Shown here: in pieces, positions 6,579 to 14,724 of the stretch
Numbering within the stretch: position 1 is the stretch's first letter
How the letters are laid out: each line of letters starts with the position of its first letter
Assembly: GCA_035512695.1 (NCBI GenBank)
Contig: DATKDL010000002.1
Coordinates: 1 to 18,573 of the forward strand
Origin: DATDOR01 sp035512695
GTDB lineage: Bacteria; Chloroflexota; Anaerolineae; Anaerolineales; JABWBV01
Length of the DNA: 18,573 bases
Direction of reading: 5' to 3'
The notes under the pieces: model-generated
Told to the model about the DNA's origin: nothing
What the model saw: only the letters and a program-made list of their open reading frames with translations
The model's database searches: none
Made by a program: the position numbers and the translations under genes

Positions 6579-8108
6579 ATGGAATCGTTCTTTTCGCTGC
6601 TTAAAAGGAGGGCGGACGATGCGGTGACGCTGCTGTGCGTCGGGCTGGATCCGCATCCGGGGGATCTGCCGGAGCCGACCGCGGGGGCGGCCCTGGATTT
6701 CTGTCTCCGGCTGGTGGACGAGACGGCCCGCTACGCCGCCGCGTTCAAGCCGAATGCCGCCTTTTTCGAGGTCCACGGCGCAGAGGGCTGGACGGCGCTG
6801 AAGACGCTGATCGACCACATCCGGGAGTCGACGTCCGCAGCGGGGTCGCGCGTCCCGGTCCTGCTCGATGCCAAGCGCGGCGATATCGCCTCGACGGCCG
6901 AGGCCTATGCGCAGGCGATCTACACGGGCCTGGGCGCCGACGCGGTGACACTCAACCCTTACCTGGGCGCCGATTCGATCACGCCCTTTTTGGCCGACCA
7001 GGAGCGCGGCGTGTTCCTCCTTTGCAAGACGTCCAACCCGGGTGCGGCGGACCTGCAGGACCTGGAGGTCGGACCCGGCGAGACTCTTTATGAACGGGTT
7101 GCCCGCCTGGCGCAGGGGTTGAACGGGAAAGACAACGTCGGGCTGGTCGTCGGCGCCACGCAGCTGGAGGCGCTGCGGCGGGTCCGGGCGGCTGCGCCGG
7201 ATCTGTGGTTCCTGGCCCCCGGCGTCGGATCGCAGGGTGGGGATCTCGAGGCGGCGCTGGCAGCCGGGCTGCGGGCGGATGGGATGGGGATGCTGGTGCC
7301 GGTCTCACGGGCGATCGCTCGATCAGACGACCCGCGCCGAGCGGCTGCGGAACTGCGCGACCGAATTATTGATACAAAGTATCAATTAACGACGTCGGGA
7401 AGCCCGGTAAATGATACAAAGTATCAAACCTCGATAATCGATAATCGAAAACCTTTCCTGAGTGGAGCGAACGATCTGGATTTGGATCCCGGGGAGCGAA
7501 TTCAGGGGTCGGATGTTCTGGCGGCGCTGGCGGGGGAGCTGATCGATCTGGGGTGTGTGAAGTTTGGGAAATTCAAGCTCAAATCGGGCCTCGAATCCCC
7601 GTTCTACATCGATTTGCGGCGGTTGGCGGCGGATCCGAAGGTGCTGGGTCTTGCGGCGGAGGCGCTGGTGGAGGTCCTGGACGGTCTGGAATTCGACCGG
7701 GTGGCGGCGCTGCCATACGCGGCGGTGCCGATCGGGACGGCCGTCTGCCTGCGCGGCGGCTGGCCGCTGGTCTACCCGCGCAAGGAGGTCAAGGACTATG
7801 GGACGGGGGCTGCGGTGGAGGGGGTGTACGAGCCCGGCGAGGTCGCCGTGGTCCTGGACGACCTGATCTCGACCGGAGGGAGCAAGTTCGAGGGGATCGA
7901 GAAGCTGGAAGCGGCCGGGCTGGTGGTGCGGGATGTGGTCGTGCTGATCGACCGGTCGGGGGGCAGGGGGGAGGCGGAGCTGGCGGCGCGCGGCGCGGCG
8001 CTGCGGGCGGTGTTCACGCTGGAGGCGCTGCTGGATTTTTGGGAGGAGGAGGGGCGGGTGGAGGTGGTAGAGATTGCGGCGGTGAGGGGGTATTTGGGGC
8101 AAAAATGA
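6579..8108 (+). CDS. pyrFE: Fused orotidine-5'-phosphate decarboxylase / orotate phosphoribosyltransferase
   Basis: This 509-residue fusion catalyses the last two steps to UMP. It starts at ATG 6579, eight bases after GGAGGT. Residues 1-260 form a type-2 OMP decarboxylase: VGLDPHP, FKPNAAFFE, the catalytic DAKRGDI (97-103), NPYLG, and APGVGSQGGD for phosphate. Residues about 305-509 form an orotate phosphoribosyltransferase: FGKFKLKSGLESPFYIDLR, the catalytic-loop PRKEVKDYG (about 399-407), and the PRPP motif VVLDDLISTGG (about 423-433). The order is reversed relative to human UMPS. The linker (about 262-300) is encoded by repeated AT-rich palindromes and contains DTKYQ twice. The stop codon lies in the palindrome shared with the convergent gene. 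Confidence 0.96.
   Translation: MESFFSLLKRRADDAVTLLCVGLDPHPGDLPEPTAGAALDFCLRLVDETARYAAAFKPNAAFFEVHGAEGWTALKTLIDHIRESTSAAGSRVPVLLDAKRGDIASTAEAYAQAIYTGLGADAVTLNPYLGADSITPFLADQERGVFLLCKTSNPGAADLQDLEVGPGETLYERVARLAQGLNGKDNVGLVVGATQLEALRRVRAAAPDLWFLAPGVGSQGGDLEAALAAGLRADGMGMLVPVSRAIARSDDPRRAAAELRDRIIDTKYQLTTSGSPVNDTKYQTSIIDNRKPFLSGANDLDLDPGERIQGSDVLAALAGELIDLGCVKFGKFKLKSGLESPFYIDLRRLAADPKVLGLAAEALVEVLDGLEFDRVAALPYAAVPIGTAVCLRGGWPLVYPRKEVKDYGTGAAVEGVYEPGEVAVVLDDLISTGGSKFEGIEKLEAAGLVVRDVVVLIDRSGGRGEAELAARGAALRAVFTLEALLDFWEEEGRVEVVEIAAVRGYLGQK
7368..7448. repeat. AT-rich palindromic repeats inside the pyrFE linker
   Basis: TGATACAAAGTATCAA occurs at 7370-7385 and again at 7412-7427, exactly 42 bases apart and so in frame. 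Each copy is a palindrome with an AAA loop; the first extends to 8-bp arms (7368-7386). At 7431-7448 TCGATAA is repeated about 2.5 times. The tract is much more AT-rich than the surrounding gene and encodes only the interdomain linker, which suggests an inserted small repeat. Confidence 0.85.
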
Positions 8109-8164
8109 GGGGGACCCGGGGGCGGCCCCACGGGGCCCGCCCCCGGGTCCCCCTCATTTTTGCC
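8098..8164. terminator. Perfect 28-bp inverted repeat between convergent genes (bidirectional terminator)
   Basis: Arms 8098-8125 and 8137-8164 are perfect complements around an 11-base centre that can itself pair CCCC with GGGG. Each arm contains the end of a gene (CAAAAATGA on either strand), and each stem ends in a T run for its own direction. Confidence 0.9.
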
Positions 8165-9419
8165 GATTCCCCTCCCGATAAACCCCCTCAAACCCCTCAA
8201 CCATTCTCTCCACCGAAAACGCCTCCATCACGTACTTCGCCCCCGCTGCACCTAACTCCCTGGCCGCCTCCAGATCGTCCAGTACGGCCAGCAGCCGCTC
8301 CGCCAGCGCGGCCGGGTCTCCTGGCGGGACCAGCCACCCCGTCTCCCCATCCCGGATCAGCTCACCGATCCCATCCACCCCCGTGGCCACCACCGGCGTC
8401 CCCGCTGCCATCGCCTCCATGACTGCGTTCGGCATCCCCTCAAAAAGCGCCGGATGCGCATAGACATCCATTGTGGCGAACAGATCCGGGAGATCGTTCC
8501 GCACGCCGAGAAAATGGACCTGCTCCGCCAGCCCCAGCTCCCGGACCTGCCGCTCCAGCGCCTCCCGCAGTTCGCCCTCCCCGATCACGACCAGGTGTGC
8601 GGCCTGCCCGGAGCCCCGCCCTGGGCCGTGCCCGGAGCCGTGCCCGGAGCCCTGCCCGGAGCCCTGCCTTGAGCGCAGCCGATGGGGCGGTCGAGGGGCC
8701 CGGTCGTGCAGGCGGGCCAGGGCTTCGATCAGGACCGCATGGCCCTTCTGCGGCCGCAGCCGCCCGACGGTCCCGATCACCGGAGCGCCCGGCGGGACGA
8801 TGGCCGACAAAACCGGTCGGCTCGCCAAAACCGGTCGGCTCGCCAAAACCGGCGTGCCCGCCAAAACCGGCCCGCCCGCCCCGGACCCTGCGCCGCTCCC
8901 CGGGGGGGGCGGCTCCCTGAGCTGCACCCCGTTTGGGATCACGACGACCTGTTCCGGCCGGACGCCTTCGTTCTCGATCGAAAACGGGACCACCGCCTCC
9001 GAATTGAACACGACCCGGTGCGCCCAGCGCATCGTCTTCTTGTCCAACCACAGCTGCCAGGGCTTTTTATCGACGTTGCGCGCCCGGATCGACGTCACCA
9101 CCAGCGGCGTTTTTGCCAGCCGGCCGATCGTCCGCCCGATGATGTCGGCAGCCGGCAGAAAGGTCTGCAGCACATCGCTGCGCCGTGCCGCCGCAAAAAG
9201 CCGCCCGACCCCATACCCGCTCAACAGTTGGCGCTTCCCCAACACGACCACCCGTGCCCCGGCCGCCTCCAACCCGGCGACGACCCCGGGCTCGAGCCGG
9301 CGGTTCAGGCAAAAGACCTCCTGCCGGAATCCGCGTTCCGCCAGCCCGGACACCAGGTTCTCGAGCACAGTCTGCGTCCCCGCCCGCATAAGGTTGTCAA
9401 TTAAGTATGTGATCTGCAT
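8154..9419 (-). CDS. GT4-family glycosyltransferase with coding minisatellites
   Basis: The 421-residue product is a GT-B fold glycosyltransferase that probably transfers a sugar from a nucleotide donor at the cytoplasmic membrane face. The N-terminal domain begins MQITYLIDNLMRAGTQ; the C-terminal domain has GTVGRLRPQKG, and FEGMPNAVMEAMAAGTPVV carries the EX7E donor-site signature. Two low-complexity insertions stand out: PVLA/PVLAS repeats between the two domains and a Gly/Ser/Gln/His-rich stretch after LHDRAPRP, each encoded by a tandem array. The start is taken at ATG 9419; the upstream in-frame ATG at 9440 lies within the hairpin at 9427-9487. No Shine-Dalgarno is visible. Last gene of the polysaccharide cluster; the acceptor is unknown. 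Confidence 0.85.
   Translation of the reverse strand: MQITYLIDNLMRAGTQTVLENLVSGLAERGFRQEVFCLNRRLEPGVVAGLEAAGARVVVLGKRQLLSGYGVGRLFAAARRSDVLQTFLPAADIIGRTIGRLAKTPLVVTSIRARNVDKKPWQLWLDKKTMRWAHRVVFNSEAVVPFSIENEGVRPEQVVVIPNGVQLREPPPPGSGAGSGAGGPVLAGTPVLASRPVLASRPVLSAIVPPGAPVIGTVGRLRPQKGHAVLIEALARLHDRAPRPPHRLRSRQGSGQGSGHGSGHGPGRGSGQAAHLVVIGEGELREALERQVRELGLAEQVHFLGVRNDLPDLFATMDVYAHPALFEGMPNAVMEAMAAGTPVVATGVDGIGELIRDGETGWLVPPGDPAALAERLLAVLDDLEAARELGAAGAKYVMEAFSVERMVEGFEGVYREGNRQK
8605..8676. repeat. 12-bp coding minisatellite, 6 copies
   Basis: Consensus TGCCCGGAGCCC/G on the + strand. Units 1 and 3-5 are nearly identical, while units 2 and 6 have diverged. It encodes a Gly/Ser/Gln/His-rich insertion in the C-terminal domain of the glycosyltransferase. 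Confidence 0.85.
8809..8880. repeat. 18-bp coding minisatellite, 4 copies
   Basis: Units 1 and 2 are identical (AAAACCGGTCGGCTCGCC on the + strand). Units 3 and 4 keep AAAACCGG and the final CCGCC or equivalent. It encodes hexapeptide repeats around PVLA in the interdomain linker of the glycosyltransferase. Confidence 0.9.
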
Positions 9420-9426
9420 GAGGAAA

Positions 9427-9487
9427 ATACGGAAAAACAAGGGGGCGACCGGGGCTTCGCCCCGGTCGCCCCCTTGTTTTTCCGTAT
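9427..9487. terminator. Perfect 29-bp hairpin before the glycosyltransferase start
   Basis: Arms 9427-9455 and 9459-9487 pair perfectly around a 3-base loop (TTC on the + strand). On the - strand it starts five bases after the upstream gene's stop, is followed by TTTTCC, and ends seven bases before the next ATG. It could be a terminator, attenuator or processing site. Confidence 0.85.
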
Positions 9488-9492
9488 ATTTT

Positions 9493-11103
9493 TCAATTCT
9501 CTTTCGCCCAATCCCACACCGCCAGAAGAATCCCGGTGTAAACCCCCGCCCCTAACACCTTGAACACGTCGATCACCGTCCAGCCGACAACCTGGTCGAA
9601 GGCCGTGTAGCGGCGCAGGTACCAGAACATAAACCAGACCGGGACAGCCAGCGCCACGATCACCGCCCGGCGCAGCCAGGGATCGGGGGTCTCCAGCTGA
9701 ACGATGACGACCCGCGCGGCCAGGATCAGCTGCACGGCGACGAACGCCACCCGGTAGCGCGGGTTATCCCACATGTCTCCGCCGCCCCAGAAGGAGGCGA
9801 TCATGATGCTGAGCCAGGCTGCGGCGATCAGTCCGGTGATAACGCCGCGCCTGTCCGGCGAGCGCAGCGCCAGCAGCGGGGCGACCAGCAGCGGGATCAG
9901 CAGCAGCGTCCAGCCCAGCGCCCGCCACACCCCGATCGCCCACCAGACCGGGATGCTGAATGCCGCCAGCTGCGCCGGGAGCAGCGGGCGAGAGACCCCG
10001 TACAGGACCAGGAACGGGAGCCGGAACCACTCCGGGGTGTCCTCGAAGATCCGCTGCAGCCATCCTGAAGTGTCCTCGGTCTGGCGTGCCTGCCAGCGGG
10101 CGGACAGCTCGAACCAGGTACGGGCCATATCCAGCGGAGATGCGAATTCCTCGACGTCCAGTCGAGGTGCGATCGCCTCCCATCCCAGGTAGAGTGCCCC
10201 CACGACGAGGACGGCCAGGCCGCCGAGCACCAGCCACAGCCGCCAACTGCGCAGCACCCGCCAGTCATCCAACCCCAGGCCGATCAGACCCAGCAGCACG
10301 ATGAGGATCCCGGAAAAAGGCGGCGAAATCGGGAGCAGCAAGACCAACGGGACGGTCATCCACAGCATCCCCGCCCGCCTCCCAGGGTTTGACCGTGCCT
10401 GGAATACGATGGCTCCATACACCGCCGCCGCGACCAGCGGCATCGCCAATCCCTCCCGCATCTGCGACGAACCGAGCAGGACAGCCTCCGGGTAAAGCGC
10501 CAGCCCCCAGGCCGTCCAGACCGCCGTCCGCTCCCCGAACAGCCGCCTCGCCGCGGCCCAACCGAGCGGGATGGCGAGCGCCGAGATTGCCGCGCTCATC
10601 AAGACGACCAGGAGCGGCTGGTGGATGACGGCGCCGGAATACCGGTAAACGGCGGCGCTCAGGAACAGGTAGCCGCCGTACTGGTCCGTTCCGCGCAGGT
10701 TGCCGAGATCGGTCTCTCGGAAGGCGCCCCACAGCGGGAACCCGGACGAGGCCAGCTCCCAGGCGGCCGCGTCCCGGTGGAAGGCGTCCTCCATCACATA
10801 ACCCGCGTTCTGGACATCCGTATCGTAGCCGTGGACCGGCAGCAGGATGAACCAGGCGATCCCCGCCGCCAGCCGGAGAACGGCCGCCCCGACCGTCAGC
10901 CGGGCCAGCCAACCGGGCGGATCCTCAAGGCGCAGCAGCCGAAAAAGCCCGGCCAATCCCCCGGCCGCCAGCACAATTACGACGAAGAAAGAAAACCAGC
11001 CTTCCAGGCCTGTGAATCCGGTCGAGATCCAGGCCAGGATGCAGGCGGCCAACGAGGCAAGAACTGTAATCGAGAGAGAAGGAAGTTTTCGAATTGGCGT
11101 CAT
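9493..11103 (-). CDS. Polytopic membrane protein, possible GT-C/O-antigen-type enzyme
   Basis: The product is 536 residues with about 12-14 hydrophobic segments along its whole length, so it is an integral membrane protein. A polar loop after the third segment (GYDTDVQNAGYVMEDAFHRD) is acidic, like the first external loop of GT-C glycosyltransferases. A later GGGDMWDNPRYRVAF resembles sequences in GT39-like and polymerase-like proteins. Given its place between two glycosyltransferases and a flippase, it may act as a lipid-linked-sugar transferase or polymerase. I cannot assign it to a family with certainty. The start is ATG 11103, 59 bases after the preceding gene's stop and without a Shine-Dalgarno. 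A further upstream start would overlap that gene. Confidence 0.7.
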   Translation of the reverse strand: MTPIRKLPSLSITVLASLAACILAWISTGFTGLEGWFSFFVVIVLAAGGLAGLFRLLRLEDPPGWLARLTVGAAVLRLAAGIAWFILLPVHGYDTDVQNAGYVMEDAFHRDAAAWELASSGFPLWGAFRETDLGNLRGTDQYGGYLFLSAAVYRYSGAVIHQPLLVVLMSAAISALAIPLGWAAARRLFGERTAVWTAWGLALYPEAVLLGSSQMREGLAMPLVAAAVYGAIVFQARSNPGRRAGMLWMTVPLVLLLPISPPFSGILIVLLGLIGLGLDDWRVLRSWRLWLVLGGLAVLVVGALYLGWEAIAPRLDVEEFASPLDMARTWFELSARWQARQTEDTSGWLQRIFEDTPEWFRLPFLVLYGVSRPLLPAQLAAFSIPVWWAIGVWRALGWTLLLIPLLVAPLLALRSPDRRGVITGLIAAAWLSIMIASFWGGGDMWDNPRYRVAFVAVQLILAARVVIVQLETPDPWLRRAVIVALAVPVWFMFWYLRRYTAFDQVVGWTVIDVFKVLGAGVYTGILLAVWDWAKEN

Positions 11104-11162
11104 CTTCGAGAAGGCAGCGCCCGCACCGCGCACCAGCCACCGACCGCCCGGCACCGACAATT

Positions 11163-12308
11163 CTATCCCAACCCCGCGACGATCCGCTCCGCCCGGGCCT
11201 GCCAACCGTACCGGTCCGCAGCCGCCCGGGCGGCAACCCCGAACCGGCGCAGGCGGTCCGGTTCGGCGGTCAGGGCTTTCAGCGCTGCGGTCCAGGCTTC
11301 GACGTCCCCGGGGGGGAGCAGGACGGCGGTCTCCTCATCCAGGACCTCGCGCAGAACCGGCAGATCGCTTGACAGGATCGGCCGGCCGCTGGCCATGTAC
11401 TCGAATAACTTCATCGGCGAGAGATATGGCGCGATGTCGCCGCCTGAGGAGCCCGCGATCTTTTTACCGTATGGCATCAGGAGGGCGTCGCAAGCAGCCT
11501 GGTAGACCGGGAGAATGGCGTTGGGGACGAAACCGGCAAGCGTCACGTTGGCGAGACCGGCCGCGAGGGTCCGGGTTCTTTCCAGATCCGCTGCGCGCCC
11601 GCCTACGAGCAAAAATCGGATCTCGGGCATCCGTCCGGCCATCTCAAGGATCGTCTCGATCCCGCGGCCGGCGTACAGGTGGCCCGTATAGCCGGCGGTG
11701 AACCCCCCCGGGAGACCGAGCTGGGCCCGGGCGGCTTCCGGCCCCGGCAGACCGGTGAAGCGTTCGAGATCGACCCCGTCCGGCTCGGCGACGGAAAAGG
11801 GCGCCGGCGGGAGCCGAAAATTCTGTTCCAGGTCGGCCTGCAGCGCCCGCGAGACGGCGACGAGCCGCCGAGCCCCGCGGCCGCGCAGGAACAATCGCAG
11901 CAAGACTGGCCCCATAAAGCCGTGGGGAACATCGTGGATCTCGTAGATCGCCGGCATCCCGCGCAGGCTCGCCGCCGCGGCGGCCTGCGGATGGCGGCTG
12001 TAGACCAGGTCGCCCCCCAGCGCACGCGCTCGGGCTGCGGCGCGCAGCCCGAAATCATAACCGCGCCGCGCCGGAGCGGAAGGCAGCCACTCGATCTCGA
12101 ATGCGGCCGCCACCCCGTAATGCCCGGCCAGGTCCGGCCAGACCGGCTGAACATCCGTATCGGGCGGGTGGGCGCCCCCCGGCAGCGGGACGAGCAGCCG
12201 GACCTCCCTCCCCAACCCCGCCAGGGCGGCCGCCATCTTCATCACCTGGAACGTATTCGCGCGGCGAGAAGGGAGGTAAGTAGGGGCGATGAGGACGATT
12301 TGAGCCAT
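11163..12308 (-). CDS. GT4-family glycosyltransferase
   Basis: This 381-residue GT-B glycosyltransferase starts at ATG 12308. The N-terminal domain has APTYLPSRRANTFQVMKMA, typical of GT4 enzymes of polysaccharide clusters, then VYSRHPQAAAAA and IYEIHDVPHG. The C-terminal domain has GYTGHLYAGRGIETIL, LLVGG, VTLAGFVPN and SPMKLFEYMASGRPILSSD, the nucleotide-sugar binding region. The first acidic residue of the classical EX7E motif is not in place; Tyr occupies that position, as far as I can align it. The gene lies downstream of the flippase and upstream of the membrane protein, so it probably builds the same glycan. Its start follows a hairpin and has no Shine-Dalgarno. Confidence 0.88.
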   Translation of the reverse strand: MAQIVLIAPTYLPSRRANTFQVMKMAAALAGLGREVRLLVPLPGGAHPPDTDVQPVWPDLAGHYGVAAAFEIEWLPSAPARRGYDFGLRAAARARALGGDLVYSRHPQAAAAASLRGMPAIYEIHDVPHGFMGPVLLRLFLRGRGARRLVAVSRALQADLEQNFRLPPAPFSVAEPDGVDLERFTGLPGPEAARAQLGLPGGFTAGYTGHLYAGRGIETILEMAGRMPEIRFLLVGGRAADLERTRTLAAGLANVTLAGFVPNAILPVYQAACDALLMPYGKKIAGSSGGDIAPYLSPMKLFEYMASGRPILSSDLPVLREVLDEETAVLLPPGDVEAWTAALKALTAEPDRLRRFGVAARAAADRYGWQARAERIVAGLG

Positions 12309-12314
12309 GTGCTC

Positions 12315-12366
12315 TGACCATTCATCTTCAGGCCGGGCGAAGCCCGGCCTGAAGATCAAATGGTCA
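12315..12366. repeat. Long hairpin overlapping the flippase stop
   Basis: A perfect 15-bp stem (12324-12338 with 12342-12356, loop GAA) is extended by TGACCATT (12315-12322) pairing with AATGGTCA (12359-12366). The right arm contains the last codons and stop of the flippase gene. No T run follows in either direction, so it does not look like a standard terminator. Confidence 0.85.
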
Positions 12367-13687
12367 CTTCCCTCGCAGAGATTTCCAGGTACGTCTTCCG
12401 CACATTCAGCCCGATCGAGAACAAATAATATCCTGTCAGCAGCCCGGCTGCGGCCAGATAACCGAATCGCGGCACCAGGACCAGGGTCAGGGCGATCTTG
12501 AGGACGGCTGCGATCGCGTTGACCTTTGTCGGATAACCGGGCCGGTCCAGGGAAAGCAGTGCCGTCCGGTTCCAGTAAAAGCTGTTGGCGACCAGCAGCC
12601 CCACCAGCATGATCATGAGGGCGGGGTAGGCCTGCAGGAAGGCTTCCGGGTACAGCAGTTCGATCAGCGGCCGGCCGAATACGACCAGGAAGAGTGCCGC
12701 CGCGCCGGTGTACAGCGCTGCCACCCGCGACCCCTGCCTCAGCACGTAGCGGACGTTGCCCCAGGCTTTCCGGGCGACCTCCCGGGCCAGCTCCGGATAC
12801 GTCGCCTGCGGGAGCGGGCTGATCGGGATCAGGACCAGGTTCGCCAGCGCGATCGCCAGTTTGTACCAACCCGCTTCGGTGGGGTTCCGGAACAACAGGA
12901 CCCAGAGCTGCTCGCTGTCCTTGTTGACCAGGTTGATCGTGGCGCTCAGGTTGGTGTTGAAGGCGAACCCCAACAGCTCGCGGTACCGCCCGCGCAGAAC
13001 AGTGAGCGGTGTCCTGGACCAGCCGCGACCCCAAGCCCTCCCGGCTTCCCGGAAAGCCAGGGCGGCGACCCCCAGGCCGGCGAGAAATTTCCCGGCCATG
13101 TAGGCCAGAACCACATCCACCAGGCCGCCGCCGGAGACGAACGCCAGGCTGATCAGCACCAGCGTCAGCGCGCTCTGTGCGGTCTGGACGGCGGCGATGG
13201 CCCGGAACCGGTCGAGAATCTGCAGCAACCCCGTGGCGCTTTCAAAGACCAGGTTGCCGACCACGATCAGGCCGTACAGGATAAAGACTTCGGTCAGCGT
13301 GATGTCTTTTGCGAGGAAACGCGCCCCCAGCGGCGCCAGCAGGACAATCAGCCCGAAGGAAAATAATGAAGAGAGGCTTTCGATGTAGCAGGCGAACTTG
13401 AACACGGCCGCGCTGCTTTGCGCGTCACCCTCCTCCGTGTATTGGCCGACGTAGCGGACAACAAGCTCGCTCATCCGGAAGGACCCGAGCTTGTTGATCA
13501 CGCTGGTGAAGCTGACCACTCCGCCGAGGATGCCGAACAGCGCCACCCCGAGCAGGTTGGTGACCAGCAGGTTCTGGAAGAAGCCCAGGACGACGGCGAT
13601 CCCCGAGGCGCTGAAGAGGTAGGCCGAATTTCTTAATATTCGACTGATCAGGGGGGTTCCCGCGAATTTATTAAAGCGCGTGCGCAT
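12356..13687 (-). CDS. Polysaccharide flippase of the MOP/Wzx superfamily
   Basis: The 443-residue product has about 12-14 transmembrane segments along its length, starting with NSAYLFSASGIAVVLGFFQNLLVTNLLG. It has the layout of oligosaccharide flippases: TNLLGVALFGILGG, FKFACYIESLSSLFSFGL, RALQ-like DRFRAIAAVQTAQSALTL, and a TYPELAREVARKAW segment before the last helices. The probable job is moving lipid-linked oligosaccharides across the cytoplasmic membrane. The start is ATG 13687; an upstream in-frame start at 13738 would read through a perfect palindrome. The gene sits between the epimerase and a glycosyltransferase, which fits export of a Wzx-type glycan. Other MOP functions cannot be excluded. 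Confidence 0.87.
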   Translation of the reverse strand: MRTRFNKFAGTPLISRILRNSAYLFSASGIAVVLGFFQNLLVTNLLGVALFGILGGVVSFTSVINKLGSFRMSELVVRYVGQYTEEGDAQSSAAVFKFACYIESLSSLFSFGLIVLLAPLGARFLAKDITLTEVFILYGLIVVGNLVFESATGLLQILDRFRAIAAVQTAQSALTLVLISLAFVSGGGLVDVVLAYMAGKFLAGLGVAALAFREAGRAWGRGWSRTPLTVLRGRYRELLGFAFNTNLSATINLVNKDSEQLWVLLFRNPTEAGWYKLAIALANLVLIPISPLPQATYPELAREVARKAWGNVRYVLRQGSRVAALYTGAAALFLVVFGRPLIELLYPEAFLQAYPALMIMLVGLLVANSFYWNRTALLSLDRPGYPTKVNAIAAVLKIALTLVLVPRFGYLAAAGLLTGYYLFSIGLNVRKTYLEISAREVTI

Positions 13688-13697
13688 CGGTTGTGCA

Positions 13698-13743
13698 CAA
13701 ATTTGTACCCGGCGGCCGGGGCCGGCCGCCGGGTACAAATTTG
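13698..13743. repeat. Perfect 22-bp hairpin between epimerase and flippase genes
   Basis: Arms 13698-13719 and 13722-13743 are perfect complements with a 2-base centre, and two more pairs form beyond one mismatch. It fills the gap between the epimerase stop (13747) and the flippase ATG (13687). No T run follows. Confidence 0.9.
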
Positions 13744-13746
13744 CGC

Positions 13747-14724
13747 CTATCCACCCACGTCAAGCCGGGAGGCCCACTCCCGCTCCTCCAGGTACCACGC
13801 GATCGTCCGCCTCAGCCCCTCCTCCAGCCGGACCTGCGGTTCCCAGCCCAGCAGGCGGCCGGCTTTGGAGATGTCCGCCAGGTTTACGGTCATGTCCGCC
13901 TGCGGAAACGGACGGTTTTCGATGCGGGCCTTTTTCCCGACGCCTTTCTCGATCATGGCGATCAGCTCGTTCATCGTCACGTTCTCGTGCCCACCCAGGT
14001 TGAAGATCTCGTGGCCGACCGGTTTAAGACCCAGGATCACCCCGCGGGCGATGTCGTCGACGTAGGTGAAACCGCGCGATTGGGTGCCGTCGCCGTTGAG
14101 GATCAGCGGTTCGCCCTCCGCGATCCAGCGGATAAAGCGGAACACGGACATATCCGGCCGCCCGGCCGGGCCGTAAACGGTGAAGAACCGGACCACGCTG
14201 ACGTCGATCCCGAACAGGTAGTGGTAGGCGTGCGCCATCGCCTCGGCGCCTTTCTTGCTGGCGGCGTATGGCTGGAGCGGCGTGCTGCTGTCCGCCGTCT
14301 CGGGCGTCGGCAGGGGCGCATCGGCGCCGTAGATGCTGGAGGTCGAGGCCAGGATGAACTTGGGGATGCCGTTGTGCCGGCAGAGTTCGAGCAGGTTGAG
14401 CGTCCCGGTCGTGTTTGTTTCCAGATAGACCCACGGGTCCAGCACGCTGGCGCGCACCCCGGCGCGGGCGGCCAGGTTGATCACGGCCTCGAACGGGTCG
14501 CCGTCGGCCAGGGCGGTGACGGCCGCCCGGTCCGAAATGTCGATCTGCCGGAACGCAAAGCCTTCCCGGTCCGAAAGCCGGCCCAGCCGGTGGGTCTTGA
14601 TGCGAGGATCGTAGGCGTCGTTCAGGTTGTCGACGCCAAAAACCGCATGACCTCCATCGAGCAGCATTTCGCAGACGCGGGCGGCGATGAAACCTGCGGC
14701 ACCGGTGACCAGGTAGCGGCCCAT
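13747..14724 (-). CDS. NAD-dependent epimerase, UDP-glucuronate 4-epimerase-like
   Basis: This 325-residue short-chain dehydrogenase/reductase has TGAAGFIA (7-14) for NAD binding, DNLNDAYDPRIK (32-43), AARAGVRAS, STSSIYG (128-133), the catalytic YAASK (Y153, K157) and FTVYGPAGRPDM. The DNLND.YDP, AGVR and VYGP.GRPDM segments are typical of UDP-glucuronate 4-epimerases, which turn UDP-GlcA into UDP-GalA. A UDP-HexNAcA 4-epimerase (TviC/WbpP-like) is the main alternative. The ATG at 14724 overlaps the stop of the dehydrogenase gene (TGATG), which indicates translational coupling. The product of that dehydrogenase is the likely substrate. Confidence 0.9.
   Translation of the reverse strand: MGRYLVTGAAGFIAARVCEMLLDGGHAVFGVDNLNDAYDPRIKTHRLGRLSDREGFAFRQIDISDRAAVTALADGDPFEAVINLAARAGVRASVLDPWVYLETNTTGTLNLLELCRHNGIPKFILASTSSIYGADAPLPTPETADSSTPLQPYAASKKGAEAMAHAYHYLFGIDVSVVRFFTVYGPAGRPDMSVFRFIRWIAEGEPLILNGDGTQSRGFTYVDDIARGVILGLKPVGHEIFNLGGHENVTMNELIAMIEKGVGKKARIENRPFPQADMTVNLADISKAGRLLGWEPQVRLEEGLRRTIAWYLEEREWASRLDVGG

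Noticed and set aside
12309..13034. Extension of the second glycosyltransferase frame upstream to 13034
   Set aside because: It would overlap the flippase gene over its 3' half. The GT4 fold starts at MAQIVLIAPTYLP (12308).
13688..13738. N-terminal extension of the flippase to 13738
   Set aside because: The extra residues would be encoded by the perfect intergenic palindrome. The ATG at 13687 gives a normal N-terminus for the family.
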